Of a DNA stretch of 64,000 nt, positions 1 to 9,021 are shown piece by piece (the stretch's first letter is position 1; every line of letters starts with the position of its first letter). The stretch comes from Leclercia adecarboxylata (GTDB taxonomy: Bacteria; Pseudomonadota; Gammaproteobacteria; Enterobacterales; Enterobacteriaceae). Below the pieces are notes generated by a model, which saw only the letters and a list, made by a program, of their open reading frames with translations, was not told the DNA's origin and did not search any database. Both the position numbers and the translations under genes were made by a program. The stretch lies in contig NZ_CP035382.1 of assembly GCF_006874705.1 (NCBI RefSeq), positions 2,294,001-2,358,000 on the forward strand. Direction: 5' to 3'.

Positions 1-174
1 AACCGCGTCAGTATGATTGCACCCTTCAACTTCTTAGTGCCGGTGGCTGGAACCGTCCTCTCTGCGATTTTCCTCGGGGAGAATATCCTTGAGATCAAAT
101 ATGCCGTGGCGCTGGTGCTGGTCTGCTCGGGGATCTGGTGGGTCAACAAAGTGAGTGGAAAACAGGCCCGGTAA
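1..174 (+). CDS. EamA/DMT-family transporter, C-terminal fragment
   Basis: The window opens inside a reading frame that runs from base 1 to a TAA at 172-174. The 57 visible residues contain a hydrophobic stretch (IAPFNFLVPVAGTVLSAIFL), then GEN and a second hydrophobic helix ending in SGIWWVNK. This is the usual end of EamA-type drug/metabolite exporters, where the last helix pair carries the LGE motif. The start and substrate lie outside the window. It is convergent with ytfB, and a REP-like palindrome overlaps its last codons. The family call is fairly safe; a specific gene name is not possible. Confidence 0.7.
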   Translation, partial: NRVSMIAPFNFLVPVAGTVLSAIFLGENILEIKYAVALVLVCSGIWWVNKVSGKQAR

Positions 175-191
175 GCAACGCGCTACCGGGC
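166..191. repeat. REP-like inverted repeat between convergent genes
   Basis: Perfect 8-bp arms GCCCGGTA and TACCGGGC are separated by 10 nt. The repeat overlaps the stop of the EamA gene and ends 6 bp before the ytfB stop. It has the core of the REP family seen elsewhere in this window and may act as a shared 3' end structure. Confidence 0.6.
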
Positions 192-197
192 GAACTG

Positions 198-833
198 CTA
201 TTTAGCGCGGATAAAGCTGCCGTCAGACTGACGGGTAAACAGCACCTGCTGACCATTGCCGCTGTCAATGGTCAGCCCTGTCACCACGCCGCTCGCATTC
301 TGGCGGATCTGCACCATCTGACCATTTTGCAGATTGCTCAGCGGCTTGCCCGCACCTTCAACCTGCGCCATCGCATAGACATCGGTCGGCGGCAGGTTGT
401 GATCGCGGAACAGCTGCGCCATCGTTTTGCCCGGCTCTACGCGGTAGGAACGCCACTGCTGTTCGATACCCGGCACCGGCTGCGACTGCACGGGCGCGGC
501 GGCCTGCTCCTGGGGCTGCTCTTCCTGAATCGGCTCCGGCTCAACCGGCGCCATCTGGCCCGGATCGTTAGAGGGGGAAACCAGCTGCGTCTGCATCGGT
601 TGGCTATCGGGCTGCGGCTGCGTCTGCGAACGGAAATCCAGTTCGGCATCCCGGCGCACAGGCGCAGTCGCGCTGTCGTCAGCGCCTGGCAGCAGAAAAC
701 CAACAATAACCATCAGCGCACCGATGATAATGCCTCTGCGGTGCAGGGGCGGCAGCGGGTCCATGATGCGAAAGTTGTCTGGCGCATGCCAGATTTTCGT
801 CAGGGTAGGTTTTAGTTCAAATGGCCCGGGCAT
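198..833 (-). CDS. ytfB: OapA-family cell-envelope protein YtfB
   Basis: A 211-residue protein that I recognise as YtfB, a cell-division-associated, glycan-binding inner-membrane protein in E. coli. A cytoplasmic N-terminus with the OapA_N signature (FELKPTLTKIWHAPDNFR) is followed by one membrane helix at about residues 33-50. A low-complexity Pro/Gln/Glu linker spans roughly 55-125, and a C-terminal OapA/LysM-like domain begins at WRSYRVEPGKTMAQLFRDH. The length matches E. coli (212). The ribosome-binding site CAGGAGGAGAGCC sits directly before the ATG. It diverges from fklB across about 230 bp, as in E. coli. The function is known from the family, not from this sequence. Confidence 0.93.
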   Translation of the reverse strand: MPGPFELKPTLTKIWHAPDNFRIMDPLPPLHRRGIIIGALMVIVGFLLPGADDSATAPVRRDAELDFRSQTQPQPDSQPMQTQLVSPSNDPGQMAPVEPEPIQEEQPQEQAAAPVQSQPVPGIEQQWRSYRVEPGKTMAQLFRDHNLPPTDVYAMAQVEGAGKPLSNLQNGQMVQIRQNASGVVTGLTIDSGNGQQVLFTRQSDGSFIRAK

Positions 834-1064
834 GGCTCTCCTCCTGCTCCGCGTCTTTTTTCCTGTCCCGAGAAGTATAGTTTGCTAACTGCCTGATGAG
901 CATTGCAAAGCCGGCTTCCGTGACACACATTCGGGAAAAATCCAGATAGTCTCTATTGTTTCCGTTTCATCGCAATTTGTCATCTTTCCATAAGACAAAG
1001 TTTTACCGGATGGAAGGTGGCTGTTATGCTGCCCGCTACTTTAAATGTGATGGAAGGAAATCCC

Positions 1065-1685
1065 ATGACCACCCCGACTTTTGACACAATCGAAGCGCAG
1101 GCAAGCTACGGTATTGGTTTGCAGGTAGGACAGCAGCTGAGCGAATCAGGTCTGCAGGGTCTGTTACCGGAAGCGCTGGTGGCGGGTATCGCCGATGCGC
1201 TGGAAGGCAAGCACCCGGCGGTTCCGGTTGATGTGGTTCACCGCGCGCTGCGCGAAATCCACGAGCGTGCTGACACCGTGCGTCGCGCGCGTTTTGAAGA
1301 GATGGCAGCGGCAGGCGAGAAGTTCCTCGAAGAGAACCGTGAGCGCGAAGGCGTGAACAGCACTGAAACCGGCCTGCAGTTCCGCGTGATCAATCAGGGT
1401 GACGGCGCAATCCCGGCACGTACCGACCACGTTCGCGTGCACTACACCGGTAAACTGATCGACGGCACCGTGTTCGACAGCTCCGTTGCCCGCGGCGAAC
1501 CGGCTGAATTCCCGGTAAACGGCGTGATCCCAGGCTGGATCGAAGCTCTGACCCTGATGCCGGTTGGCTCCAAATGGGAACTGACTATCCCTCAGAACCT
1601 GGCCTACGGCGAGCGTGGCGCAGGCGCATCCATTCCGCCATTCAGCACCCTGGTCTTTGAAGTCGAGCTGCTGGAAATTCTGTAA
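1065..1685 (+). CDS. fklB: FKBP-type peptidyl-prolyl isomerase FklB (FKBP22)
   Basis: A 206-residue dimeric FKBP that catalyses cis-trans isomerisation of prolyl bonds. The N-terminal helical dimerisation domain covers about residues 1-95, and the FKBP domain follows with [18 protein letters not shown], the conserved GWIEAL tryptophan region and [17 protein letters not shown]. The start is placed at 1065, not at an upstream in-frame ATG at 1017, because GGAAGGAAA lies 4 nt before it and the length then equals E. coli FklB exactly. There is no signal peptide, so it is cytosolic. A GC-rich hairpin follows the stop. The assignment is very secure. Confidence 0.96.
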   Translation: MTTPTFDTIEAQASYGIGLQVGQQLSESGLQGLLPEALVAGIADALEGKHPAVPVDVVHRALREIHERADTVRRARFEEMAAAGEKFLEENREREGVNSTETGLQFRVINQGDGAIPARTDHVRVHYTGKLIDGTVFDSSVARGEPAEFPVNGVIPGWIEALTLMPVGSKWELTIPQNLAYGERGAGASIPPFSTLVFEVELLEIL

Positions 1686-1991
1686 TTCCGCGCACTTTCC
1701 TCTCCCCAGCAGGGGAGGGGAAATCAGTTAAAAAACCTATAGTTACGCGCCAATCAACAGATTATCTTGCAAATAACCGCATTAAGTGTATTTTTGTGAG
1801 CTGTTTTGCGTGGCTTGAGTGATATGACACTCATTTTCAACATATTGTTAACATAATATTTAAATCATAGTATTCATCCCGCTGATTCTTACCTAATATC
1901 GATGAGTCCTTAACCGGGCCGTCGCTTTTCGACGTAATAAAGGGCCAGAAGAGCCTAAACAACACAGGCAGTTACAACAGGAAAACATCAC
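1686..1991 (+). other. fklB-cycA intergenic region with long cycA leader
   Basis: This 306-bp non-coding stretch holds a GC-rich hairpin at 1699-1720 just after the fklB stop (CCTCTCCCC/GGGGAGGGG arms, no clear T-run). An AT-rich tract follows from about 1725 to 1890 in which the cycA promoter probably lies. In E. coli the cycA mRNA is repressed by the small RNA GcvB, but I did not identify a pairing site here. No open frame with a ribosome-binding site is seen. Confidence 0.5.
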
Positions 1992-3401
1992 ATGGTAGAT
2001 CAGGTAAAAGTCGTTGCCGACGAAGAGGCACCGTCTGAACAGTCGCTACGGCGTAATCTCACAAACCGTCATATTCAGCTTATCGCCATCGGCGGGGCCA
2101 TCGGCACCGGGCTGTTTATGGGGTCAGGCAAAACCATCAGCCTTGCCGGTCCGTCGATCATTTTTGTCTATATGATCATCGGCTTTATGCTCTTTTTCGT
2201 GATGCGGGCAATGGGAGAGCTGCTGCTCTCGAATCTCGAATACAAATCCTTCAGCGACTTTGCCTCCGACCTTCTCGGGCCGTGGGCGGGTTACTTTACC
2301 GGCTGGACCTACTGGTTCTGCTGGGTGGTCACCGGGATGGCCGACGTCGTCGCCATTACGGCCTATGCGCAGTTCTGGTTCCCCGGGCTGTCGGACTGGG
2401 TTGCCTCGCTGGCGGTAATTGTTCTGCTGCTGAGCCTTAACCTCGCCACCGTAAAAATGTTCGGTGAGATGGAGTTCTGGTTCGCGATGATCAAAATCGT
2501 CGCCATTGTCGGCCTGATTGTGGTCGGCCTGGTGATGGTCATGACTCACTTTACCTCCCCGAGCGGCGTTGAGGCCTCGTTCTCCCATCTGTGGAATGAC
2601 GGCGGCTGGTTCCCGAAAGGGCTGAGCGGATTCTTTGCCGGCTTCCAGATTGCGGTCTTCGCCTTCGTGGGGATTGAGCTGGTAGGTACGACAGCTGCTG
2701 AAACCAAAGATCCTGAGAAGTCTCTGCCGCGGGCGATTAACTCGATTCCCGTGCGTATCATCATGTTCTACGTCTTCGCGCTGATCGTAATTATGTCGGT
2801 CACGCCGTGGAGTTCCGTTGTCCCAACCAAGAGCCCTTTCGTTGAGCTGTTTGTGCTGGTGGGTCTGCCGGCAGCGGCGAGCCTGATTAACTTCGTGGTG
2901 CTGACCTCCGCGGCCTCGTCGGCTAACAGCGGCGTGTTCTCCACCAGCCGTATGCTGTTCGGCCTGGCGCAGGAAGGCGTGGCGCCGAGCGCGTTCGCCA
3001 AGCTCTCAAAGCGTGCGGTACCGGCAAAAGGGCTGACCTTCTCCTGTATCTGCCTGCTGGGCGGCGTGGTGATGCTCTACGTGAACCCAAGCGTGATTGG
3101 CGCGTTCACCATGATCACCACGGTCTCGGCGATCCTGTTCATGTTCGTCTGGACCATCATCCTGTGCTCGTACCTGGTGTACCGCAAACAGCGTCCGCAC
3201 CTGCATGAAAAATCCATCTACAAGATGCCGCTTGGCAAGCTGATGTGCTGGGTCTGCATGGCGTTCTTCGTGTTTGTGCTGGTGCTGCTGACTCTGGAAG
3301 AGGATACCCGTCAGGCGCTGATCGTGACGCCGCTGTGGTTTATCGCGCTGGGACTGGGCTGGCTGTTTATTGGTAAGAAAAGAATGGCTGGCGTAAGGTA
3401 A
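1992..3401 (+). CDS. cycA: D-serine/D-alanine/glycine:proton symporter CycA
   Basis: A 469-residue amino acid permease of the APC superfamily (AAT family), nearly identical to E. coli CycA. It imports glycine, D-alanine, D-serine, beta-alanine and D-cycloserine across the inner membrane. The N-terminus (residues 1-20) is cytoplasmic. The APC signature NRHIQLIAIGGAIGTGLFMG opens the first of about 12 membrane helices, and MGELLLSNLEYKSFSDFA and FVGIELVGTTAAETKDPEKSLPRAIN are diagnostic loops. The ATG follows a purine-rich GGAAAACATCAC. It is monocistronic, with an A-rich leader upstream and a strong stem-loop at the 3' end. Confidence 0.97.
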   Translation: MVDQVKVVADEEAPSEQSLRRNLTNRHIQLIAIGGAIGTGLFMGSGKTISLAGPSIIFVYMIIGFMLFFVMRAMGELLLSNLEYKSFSDFASDLLGPWAGYFTGWTYWFCWVVTGMADVVAITAYAQFWFPGLSDWVASLAVIVLLLSLNLATVKMFGEMEFWFAMIKIVAIVGLIVVGLVMVMTHFTSPSGVEASFSHLWNDGGWFPKGLSGFFAGFQIAVFAFVGIELVGTTAAETKDPEKSLPRAINSIPVRIIMFYVFALIVIMSVTPWSSVVPTKSPFVELFVLVGLPAAASLINFVVLTSAASSANSGVFSTSRMLFGLAQEGVAPSAFAKLSKRAVPAKGLTFSCICLLGGVVMLYVNPSVIGAFTMITTVSAILFMFVWTIILCSYLVYRKQRPHLHEKSIYKMPLGKLMCWVCMAFFVFVLVLLTLEEDTRQALIVTPLWFIALGLGWLFIGKKRMAGVR

Positions 3402-3406
3402 AAGCG

Positions 3407-3468
3407 AAACGGCAACGTCGGTTGCCGTTTGTAGGCCCGGTAAGCGCTAGCGCCACCGGGCTTTTTTT
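3407..3468 (+). terminator. cycA terminator plus REP element
   Basis: A perfect 10-bp stem (AAACGGCAAC/GTTGCCGTTT, loop GTCG) at 3407-3430 is followed by a REP palindrome at 3434-3461 that runs into seven T residues. The two hairpins separate cycA from the convergent ytfE, whose stop codon overlaps the end of the T-run. Confidence 0.8.
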
Positions 3469-4129
3469 ATTCCCCGGCCAGCGCCCGCGGGAACAGCACG
3501 TTATTCTCGAGGCTGATGTGCTCCATCAGGTCGTCGATCATCTCGTTAATCCCGTTATACATTGCGCGCCAGGTGGTGCAGGCATCTGCCGGCGGGGTCA
3601 CGTTGTTGGTGATGTGCTTGATCACCTCCACCAGTTCACCGGCGTCGTCATGCTCGCTTTCCATCACGCTGATGGGCCCCATCGCCTGGCTACCCATCCC
3701 CTGTTTGATCATCGGGAACAGGATCTGCTCCTCTTTCATCATGTGGCTGGAGAGCTCTTCGTGCAGCATGGTCAGGTTCTTCGCCAGACCGCGCGGGACA
3801 GAGGCTTTCTCCGCATGGACGCGCTCAACTTTGGTCGCCTGCAGGATCAGTTCCGGCAGCTGCTCACGGTGGCGGTCATGGTAGCGGACGATGATGTGAT
3901 TGATGATTTCGCCCAGCGCCACACTGCGCCAGTCTTTTTCCAGCGGCTGCTCAGCCAGTTTTGCCAGTTCAGCTTCGATGAGGTCCAGATCCAGTTCCTT
4001 ACGCGATGCCGCCCGCGCCAGGGTTTGCTTACCGCCGCAGCAGTAATCCATATCGTATTTACGAAACAGCGCGGAAGCGCGTGGGATGGAGAGCGCCAGC
4101 TCGCCTAAAGGTTGGTCGCGGAAGGCCAT
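3467..4129 (-). CDS. ytfE: iron-sulfur cluster repair di-iron protein YtfE (RIC)
   Basis: A 220-residue RIC protein that helps restore iron-sulfur clusters damaged by nitric oxide or peroxide. The N-terminal ScdA_N domain (about 1-60) has the paired cysteines in MDYCCGGK. The C-terminal hemerythrin-like domain carries the di-iron ligands in [37 protein letters not shown] and [17 protein letters not shown]. The start at 4129 gives the E. coli length and has TGAGGTAA upstream; an in-frame ATG 34 codons earlier lies on the far side of the regulatory site and is rejected. An NsrR operator lies 25 bp upstream, so nitric oxide induction is expected. Confidence 0.96.
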   Translation of the reverse strand: MAFRDQPLGELALSIPRASALFRKYDMDYCCGGKQTLARAASRKELDLDLIEAELAKLAEQPLEKDWRSVALGEIINHIIVRYHDRHREQLPELILQATKVERVHAEKASVPRGLAKNLTMLHEELSSHMMKEEQILFPMIKQGMGSQAMGPISVMESEHDDAGELVEVIKHITNNVTPPADACTTWRAMYNGINEMIDDLMEHISLENNVLFPRALAGE

Positions 4130-4154
4130 GGTCGTTACCTCATCGTTATTTGAT

Positions 4155-4177
4155 AAGATGTATTTTAAATGCATCTT
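4155..4177 (-). promoter_or_regulatory. NsrR operator upstream of ytfE
   Basis: Two 11-nt halves, AAGATGTATTT and AAATGCATCTT, are separated by a single T. This is the 11-1-11 arrangement reported for the nitric-oxide sensor NsrR, with arms that differ by a single transition. It lies 25-48 bp upstream of the ytfE start. Confidence 0.85.
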
Positions 4178-4307
4178 TAAGTTGAAGATATAACCCTTTA
4201 GGAGCAGAGGGTAAAAAGGAGGGTAATTCACAAAACTTTCTTATGGTTTAACTTGCTGAATGGATTTGATTATTTCCAAAAAATAGGGTGGTTAGACCAC
4301 GAAACGT

Positions 4308-4334
4308 TAAATAACACGCCTGCTCTGCCGATAT
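4308..4334 (+). promoter_or_regulatory. sigma-28 (FliA) promoter for the first chemoreceptor
   Basis: TAAATAAC is followed by an 11-nt spacer and GCCGATAT. The sigma-28 consensus is TAAAGTTT-N11-GCCGATAA; spacing is exact and the -10 matches 7 of 8. It ends 37 bp before the chemoreceptor ATG at 4372. Confidence 0.82.
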
Positions 4335-4371
4335 GTCCTCAACAGACAATGTCCTGCACATAAGGTTAAGA

Positions 4372-6021
4372 ATGTTTAAACGGATTAAAGTAATCACCCT
4401 GTTAGTCTCGGTACTGCTGGTGCTCGGGCTGATGCAAATCATCGCCGCGACGGTTTTTATCAATGCCCTGAACAATGATAAGAGCAATTTCACCGTCTCC
4501 CAGCTGTCAAGCCAGAACGTGGCAGAGTTTACCGACGCGTGGATCAGTCTGAACCAGGCGCGCGTTACCCTTAACCGCGGCATGCTTCGTCTGCAAAGCA
4601 GTACGGCGACCGAGATCAACGGCACGCAGCTGGGCGAGCTGGTCACCGCCGGGAAATCCCTGCTGGCCGAAGCGCAGGGGCACTACGACAAATACTATGC
4701 CCTGCCGGAAACACCGGGTATGGATGAGAAGCTGGCCGATCGGCTGGAAGAGCAGTATCGCGCTTACCACACCACGCTGACGAAAATGAACGCGCTGTTG
4801 GCCGAGGGCAAGCTGGACGATATGTTCAAGCAGAATGCCGAGAAGAAGCAGGTGGCGATGCAGGCTGTTTACCGCGAATGGCGTGAAGCGCAGGCGAAGC
4901 TGACCAGCGCGGGCATCACCGATAACGAGAACGACTACCAGCGTATCCTGTGGATCCTCTCGGCCATTATGGTGGTTGTGGTGGCGGTGATTGTCGCCAG
5001 CTGGATCGCCATGCGCAACGTGCTGCTGAAGCCGCTGCATGAGGTGATTGCGCATATTCGCGCCATTGCCGCCGGCGATCTGACGCAACCGATCGATGCC
5101 CGGGGTCAAAATGAAATGGCGCTGCTGGCGCATAACGTTCACGAAATGCAAAAGGCGCTGGCCAACACCGTGGGCGTGGTCCGCGATGGGGCGGACACCA
5201 TTTTCACCGGCGCCGGTGAAATCTCCGCAGGCAGCAACGACCTCTCTTCCCGCACCGAGCAGCAGGCGGCCTCGCTGGAAGAGACCGCAGCCAGCATGGA
5301 GCAGTTAACCGCCACCGTGAAGCAGAACGCCGATAACGCCCGTCAGGCGTCACGGCTGGCGCTGGATGCCTCCTCTACCGCGAAGAAAGGCGGAAACGTG
5401 GTTGAAGGCGTGGTGCGCACCATGGACGAGATCGCCACCAGCTCCAGCAAGATTGCCCAGATCACTAACGTGATTGATGGCATCGCCTTCCAGACCAACA
5501 TTCTGGCGCTGAACGCGGCGGTAGAAGCGGCGCGTGCCGGCGAGCAGGGGCGCGGATTTGCGGTGGTGGCAGGGGAAGTCCGTACCCTGGCCCAGCGCAG
5601 CGCCCAGGCCGCGAAAGAGATCAAAGGCCTGATTGACGACTCTGGCGCGCGCGTCAGCGCGGGTTCCGCACTGGTGAATGAAGCCGGCGCGACGATGGCG
5701 GAAATCGTCAGCGCCGTCACCCGCGTGACCGACATCATGGGCGAAATCGCTTCCGCTTCGGATGAGCAGAGCCGCGGTATCGACCAGGTGGGTCAGGCGG
5801 TGGCCGAAATGGATCGTGTGACCCAGCAGAACGCCTCGCTGGTTGAGGAGTCTGCGGCGGCGGCGGCGGCGCTGGAAGAGCAGGCGGCGCGCCTGAACGA
5901 GGCGGTGGCGGTGTTTAAGATTGTTCACGGTCAGGCGGCCAAAGCGGTACCAGTGAAAACCTATACCGCAAAAGCGAAACCGGTGCTGGCCACAACGGAC
6001 GCTAACTGGGAAACCTTCTGA
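4372..6021 (+). CDS. methyl-accepting chemotaxis protein, Tsr-like with NWETF tail
   Basis: A 549-residue inner-membrane chemoreceptor. TM1 is at about residues 6-29, followed by a periplasmic TarH four-helix sensor (about 30-190), TM2 (about 195-215), HAMP (216-268) and the cytoplasmic signalling coiled coil. The hairpin tip [20 protein letters not shown] is canonical for binding CheA and CheW. The protein ends in NWETF, the CheR/CheB docking pentapeptide found on high-abundance receptors such as Tsr. The start at 4372 follows TAAGGTT and aligns with the Tsr N-terminus; an ATG at 4333 overlaps the promoter and is rejected. The ligand cannot be read from sequence. The gene is absent at this spot in E. 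coli K-12. Confidence 0.92.
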   Translation: MFKRIKVITLLVSVLLVLGLMQIIAATVFINALNNDKSNFTVSQLSSQNVAEFTDAWISLNQARVTLNRGMLRLQSSTATEINGTQLGELVTAGKSLLAEAQGHYDKYYALPETPGMDEKLADRLEEQYRAYHTTLTKMNALLAEGKLDDMFKQNAEKKQVAMQAVYREWREAQAKLTSAGITDNENDYQRILWILSAIMVVVVAVIVASWIAMRNVLLKPLHEVIAHIRAIAAGDLTQPIDARGQNEMALLAHNVHEMQKALANTVGVVRDGADTIFTGAGEISAGSNDLSSRTEQQAASLEETAASMEQLTATVKQNADNARQASRLALDASSTAKKGGNVVEGVVRTMDEIATSSSKIAQITNVIDGIAFQTNILALNAAVEAARAGEQGRGFAVVAGEVRTLAQRSAQAAKEIKGLIDDSGARVSAGSALVNEAGATMAEIVSAVTRVTDIMGEIASASDEQSRGIDQVGQAVAEMDRVTQQNASLVEESAAAAAALEEQAARLNEAVAVFKIVHGQAAKAVPVKTYTAKAKPVLATTDANWETF

Positions 6022-6025
6022 CAGA

Positions 6026-6132
6026 CGCCGGGTGGCGCTAACGCTTACCCGGCCTACGAAACCTGCCGGGTGGCGGCTTCGCCTTACCCGGCCTGGGAAA
6101 CCGTAGGCCCGGCAAGCGTAGCGCCGCCGGGC
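6026..6132. repeat. REP/BIME cluster, three units
   Basis: Three REP-type palindromes (about 6026-6056, 6064-6093 and 6102-6132) in alternating orientation fill the gap between the convergent chemoreceptor and ytfF genes. All carry the GCCGGGTGGCG...TTACCCGGCC type core. Confidence 0.88.
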
Positions 6133-6137
6133 AATAT

Positions 6138-7103
6138 CTACAGCTCCGAAGCCGGAACGACCAGGGGTTTTTCCGGCTTCGCGCTGACCGCGATCACCAC
6201 TCCCACCACCAGCAACACAATCCCCGTTCCGGTTAACAGCGGCGGCAGACTCTGGCGCATCAGGAAGGTATACAGCAGTCCAGCCAGGGTTTCGAAAACG
6301 ATCAACGGCCCCAGGATCACCGTCGGCAATTTCTGGCTGGCGACGTTCCAGCACAGAGCACCTACCCACGAGCAGCAGATGGCAATCGCCACCATCAGCC
6401 CGAGGAAGACCCAGGGACGCGGCCCCAGCGGCAGGGCGAAGTCCGGCTGCTGCACGTTCAGCCAGGCGCAGGCGGCGAGATAGCCCAGCAGCGATACCGG
6501 CAGCGTTACCAGCGCTTGCGCGGTAGCCCACATCATCGGATGTTTGTCCGGATTTTCCCGCAGCCAGCGGGCATTACGCAGGGCATACCATGCCCAGCAG
6601 ACCACCGACACCGACGCCAGCAGGATCCCCGAGACATAGCGCCAGCCGCTGCCTCCGGCCACGCCGTGCCGCAGCTCGGCAATGTTGACGCAGGCCAGCC
6701 CCAGGGCAATGGCGATCAGCCCGGGCACCATCTTCGACCATGCCAGCTTGCCGTCGCGCTGGCTGTAGAGCAGATTGGCGAACACCGGGATCACCACCGG
6801 CAGCGTGCCGATGATCATCGTTGAGACGGGGGCCCCGGTACGCTGAATGGCGCTCGCCAGACAGATGTAATAGATGAGGTTGCCCATCATGGTCAGCGCC
6901 AGCGCGGTCAGCCAGTCGCGACCGGTAAGCTGGCGTAACCGCGCGCGGCCGAGCCAGGCGATCGGCAGGGCGATCAGCCCCAGCGCCAGGTAACGCCCCA
7001 TCGACTGCAACGCCGCCGGGTACTCCGGCACAATCAACGGGCCGACAAAAATCAGCCCCCACATCAACCCTGCAAGCAGGGCATACAACACGCCGCTAAC
7101 CAT
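6138..7103 (-). CDS. ytfF: inner-membrane DMT-family transporter YtfF
   Basis: A 321-residue EamA-type transporter with about ten membrane helices arranged as two five-helix repeats. It begins VSGVLYALLAGLMWGLIFVGP, and GPLIVFETLAGLLYTFL marks the second repeat. It closely matches E. coli YtfF, whose substrate is unknown. The start is set at the ATG at 7103 because the length then equals E. coli YtfF and GGAT precedes it; an ATG four codons upstream is also possible. It lies 75 bp downstream of the AraC-type gene in the same orientation, so the two may be co-transcribed. Confidence 0.9.
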   Translation of the reverse strand: MVSGVLYALLAGLMWGLIFVGPLIVPEYPAALQSMGRYLALGLIALPIAWLGRARLRQLTGRDWLTALALTMMGNLIYYICLASAIQRTGAPVSTMIIGTLPVVIPVFANLLYSQRDGKLAWSKMVPGLIAIALGLACVNIAELRHGVAGGSGWRYVSGILLASVSVVCWAWYALRNARWLRENPDKHPMMWATAQALVTLPVSLLGYLAACAWLNVQQPDFALPLGPRPWVFLGLMVAIAICCSWVGALCWNVASQKLPTVILGPLIVFETLAGLLYTFLMRQSLPPLLTGTGIVLLVVGVVIAVSAKPEKPLVVPASEL

Positions 7104-7178
7104 TTTTCTATCCATTTTCGCTGAACCTGCTGGCAGTGTAGAAAGGCAAAAGGGGGGCGTATTGTATGAGATTGCGCA

Positions 7179-8003
7179 TTAGCGCTTCGCGACCTGTTTC
7201 TGGTAGCGCACGGGGGTGATGCCGTACCGACGCGTAAACGCCCGGGTCAGGTGCGACTGATCGGTCAGGCCCGTCGCGGCGGCCACTTCTGCCGCCGGGA
7301 GCCCTTGAGTAAGAAAGGCTTTGGCGCGCCACAGGCGGATCGCCATCAGCATCTGGTGGGGCGTGACGTGAAAATGGGCCTTAAACTGGCGCTGGAAATG
7401 ATACGGGCTGAGCGACACCACCTGCGCCAGCTCATCGAGGGTCAGGGAGTGCATATAGTTGTCATGCAGATAGTCGCGCACGCGCTCGAAGCGATGCGTC
7501 CCTTCGTGCAGAACCGGGGCATGGCGCGCCAGCGGCTGGAAGGTATCAATCAGATCCAGCAGCATTCCCTTTTGCGCCAGCGGATCGTCGGTATGCCACA
7601 GGCCATAGATCAGCTGCCCGATCTGCTGCGAACGGCGGGGATCGTGGCGGGTGACCTCGCTGAACCACCAGTGGCGGATGCCCGTCACCTCTTCCAGCAG
7701 ATCCGGCTCGAGGTAGATCATCCGGTAGCGCCAGCCGTCGGCGGTTTCGGCCTCACCGGTATGCAGCTCATCGGGATTCATGGTGACAACGGAATGGACG
7801 GGAGCGACGTACTGCGTCCCGCGATAGCGAAAGCGTTCGGCACCGGCTTCAATAGCGCCGATACCGAAGGCCTCGTGGGTGTGGGGCTCAAAGGCGTAGC
7901 GGGAGATATGGGCGTGATACAGCTCCACGCCCGGCAGCTGCGCCAGATGGCGGAAGCGCGCGCTGTCTCTCTCATCGAAGAACTGTTCGGGTACGCCTTG
8001 CAC
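7179..8003 (-). CDS. AraC-family transcriptional regulator
   Basis: A 274-residue regulator. The N-terminal cupin-like sensor (about 1-160) has the HTHEAFGIGAIEAGAERFRYRG pattern of AraC_binding domains. Two helix-turn-helix motifs follow from about residue 175 (LTLDELAQVVSLSPYHFQRQFKAHF and AAEVAAATGLTDQSHLTRAFTRRYG, then TPVRYQ). The start is a GTG at 8001-8003 with GGAGGCTCACC upstream. E. coli K-12 lacks this gene between ytfF and qorB. Its position before ytfF suggests that it controls ytfF; this is inference. Related regulators next to exporters often sense amino acids or small metabolites. Confidence 0.88.
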   Translation of the reverse strand: MQGVPEQFFDERDSARFRHLAQLPGVELYHAHISRYAFEPHTHEAFGIGAIEAGAERFRYRGTQYVAPVHSVVTMNPDELHTGEAETADGWRYRMIYLEPDLLEEVTGIRHWWFSEVTRHDPRRSQQIGQLIYGLWHTDDPLAQKGMLLDLIDTFQPLARHAPVLHEGTHRFERVRDYLHDNYMHSLTLDELAQVVSLSPYHFQRQFKAHFHVTPHQMLMAIRLWRAKAFLTQGLPAAEVAAATGLTDQSHLTRAFTRRYGITPVRYQKQVAKR

Positions 8004-8015
8004 GGTGAGCCTCCT

Positions 8016-8050
8016 CGCGGGTCAGATTTCATTATCAGAGATGACCCGCG
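8016..8050. promoter_or_regulatory. inverted repeat in the leader of the AraC-type gene
   Basis: Perfect 9-bp arms CGCGGGTCA and TGACCCGCG are separated by 17 nt and lie directly upstream of the ribosome-binding site of the AraC-type gene. The repeat could be an autoregulatory operator or an mRNA hairpin, or the 3' hairpin of the upstream qorB transcript. Confidence 0.5.
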
Positions 8051-8083
8051 GGGATGCCACAATAATTAACCAGCTTTTAACAA

Positions 8084-8932
8084 TTACAGGATGCCCTTCA
8101 CGCTCTCGGCCAAGGGGGTAGTCGGACGGCCCAGCAGCGCGCGCAGAGTATGGCTGTCATCAAACAGACCGCCCTTCGAGGCACCAACGTCGGAGTCGGC
8201 CAGCATATCCGCCAGGCCCGCCGGCAAGCCCACGCCCTTCAGCGCGGCGGCAAAATCGGCCTCGCTCAGGTCCTGGTACGCCACGTTTTTCCCGCTCTGG
8301 CGGCTCAGTTCGGCAGCCAGGTCGCTTAACGTCCACGCCTGGTCACCCGCCAGCTCATACACTTTCCCGGCATGACCCTCTTCGCTGATGACGCGGGCCG
8401 CAGCGGCGGCATAGTCGGCGCGGGTGGCAGAGGCGATTTTGCCTTCACCCGCAGAGCCGATGAAGACGCCATGCTCCAGAGCCGGTGGGGCGCTGGCGAG
8501 GTAGTTTTCGGTATACCAGCCGTTACGCAGCAGGGCGTAAGGAATGCCGGAGGCTGCCAGCGCTTTTTCGGTGTCGACGTGTTCCACGTGCAGCCCCAGC
8601 GGGGAAGTGTCGGCATGCAGCAGGCTGGTGTAGGCGATAAATTTCACGCCCGCCGCCTTCGCCGCGTTAATCACGTTCTGATGCTGCGGCGCACGCTGGC
8701 CCACTTCGCTGGAGGAGATCAGCAGCAGTTTATCCACGCCCGCAAGCGCGGCAGTAAAGGCGGCCTGGTCGGTGTAATCGGCCTGACGGACGGTCACCCC
8801 CTGCTGGCTCAGCGCGTCGGCCTTCGCCGGGTTACGCACAATGGCGACCAGCTGGTTGGCCGGAACGGTTTTCAGCAGCTGTTCAATAACGAGTTGGCCA
8901 AGCTGGCCGGTAGCGCCGGTAATCGCGATCAT
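8084..8932 (-). CDS. qorB: NAD(P)H:quinone oxidoreductase QorB (YtfG)
   Basis: A 282-residue atypical short-chain dehydrogenase of the NmrA-like group that reduces quinones with NADPH. The dinucleotide-binding motif ITGATGQLGQLV is at the N-terminus, followed by VAIVRNPAKAD and the family stretches LLISSSEVGQRAPQHQNVI and FIAYTSLLHADTSPLGL. The start at 8932 follows AAGGAT and matches E. coli QorB; an upstream in-frame ATG at 8977 overlaps the divergent promoter. It is divergent from ytfH, its redox-sensing HxlR-type regulator in E. coli. Good family-level certainty. Confidence 0.95.
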   Translation of the reverse strand: MIAITGATGQLGQLVIEQLLKTVPANQLVAIVRNPAKADALSQQGVTVRQADYTDQAAFTAALAGVDKLLLISSSEVGQRAPQHQNVINAAKAAGVKFIAYTSLLHADTSPLGLHVEHVDTEKALAASGIPYALLRNGWYTENYLASAPPALEHGVFIGSAGEGKIASATRADYAAAAARVISEEGHAGKVYELAGDQAWTLSDLAAELSRQSGKNVAYQDLSEADFAAALKGVGLPAGLADMLADSDVGASKGGLFDDSHTLRALLGRPTTPLAESVKGIL

Positions 8933-8992
8933 GATGAATATCCTTCGTCTCGTGTGAATGTTGTGGCACACTAACACTCAAGCTAACTTTTA

Positions 8993-9004
8993 GTAAGTAC
9001 GTAC
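8993..9004. promoter_or_regulatory. candidate YtfH (QorR) operator
   Basis: GTAAGTACGTAC contains the perfect palindrome GTACGTAC and sits in the 89-bp divergent qorB-ytfH gap. A related GTAAGT occurs at 9011. HxlR-type regulators bind short palindromes in exactly this position. The assignment is inference. Confidence 0.5.
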
Positions 9005-9021
9005 AAAAAGGTAAGTATCAA

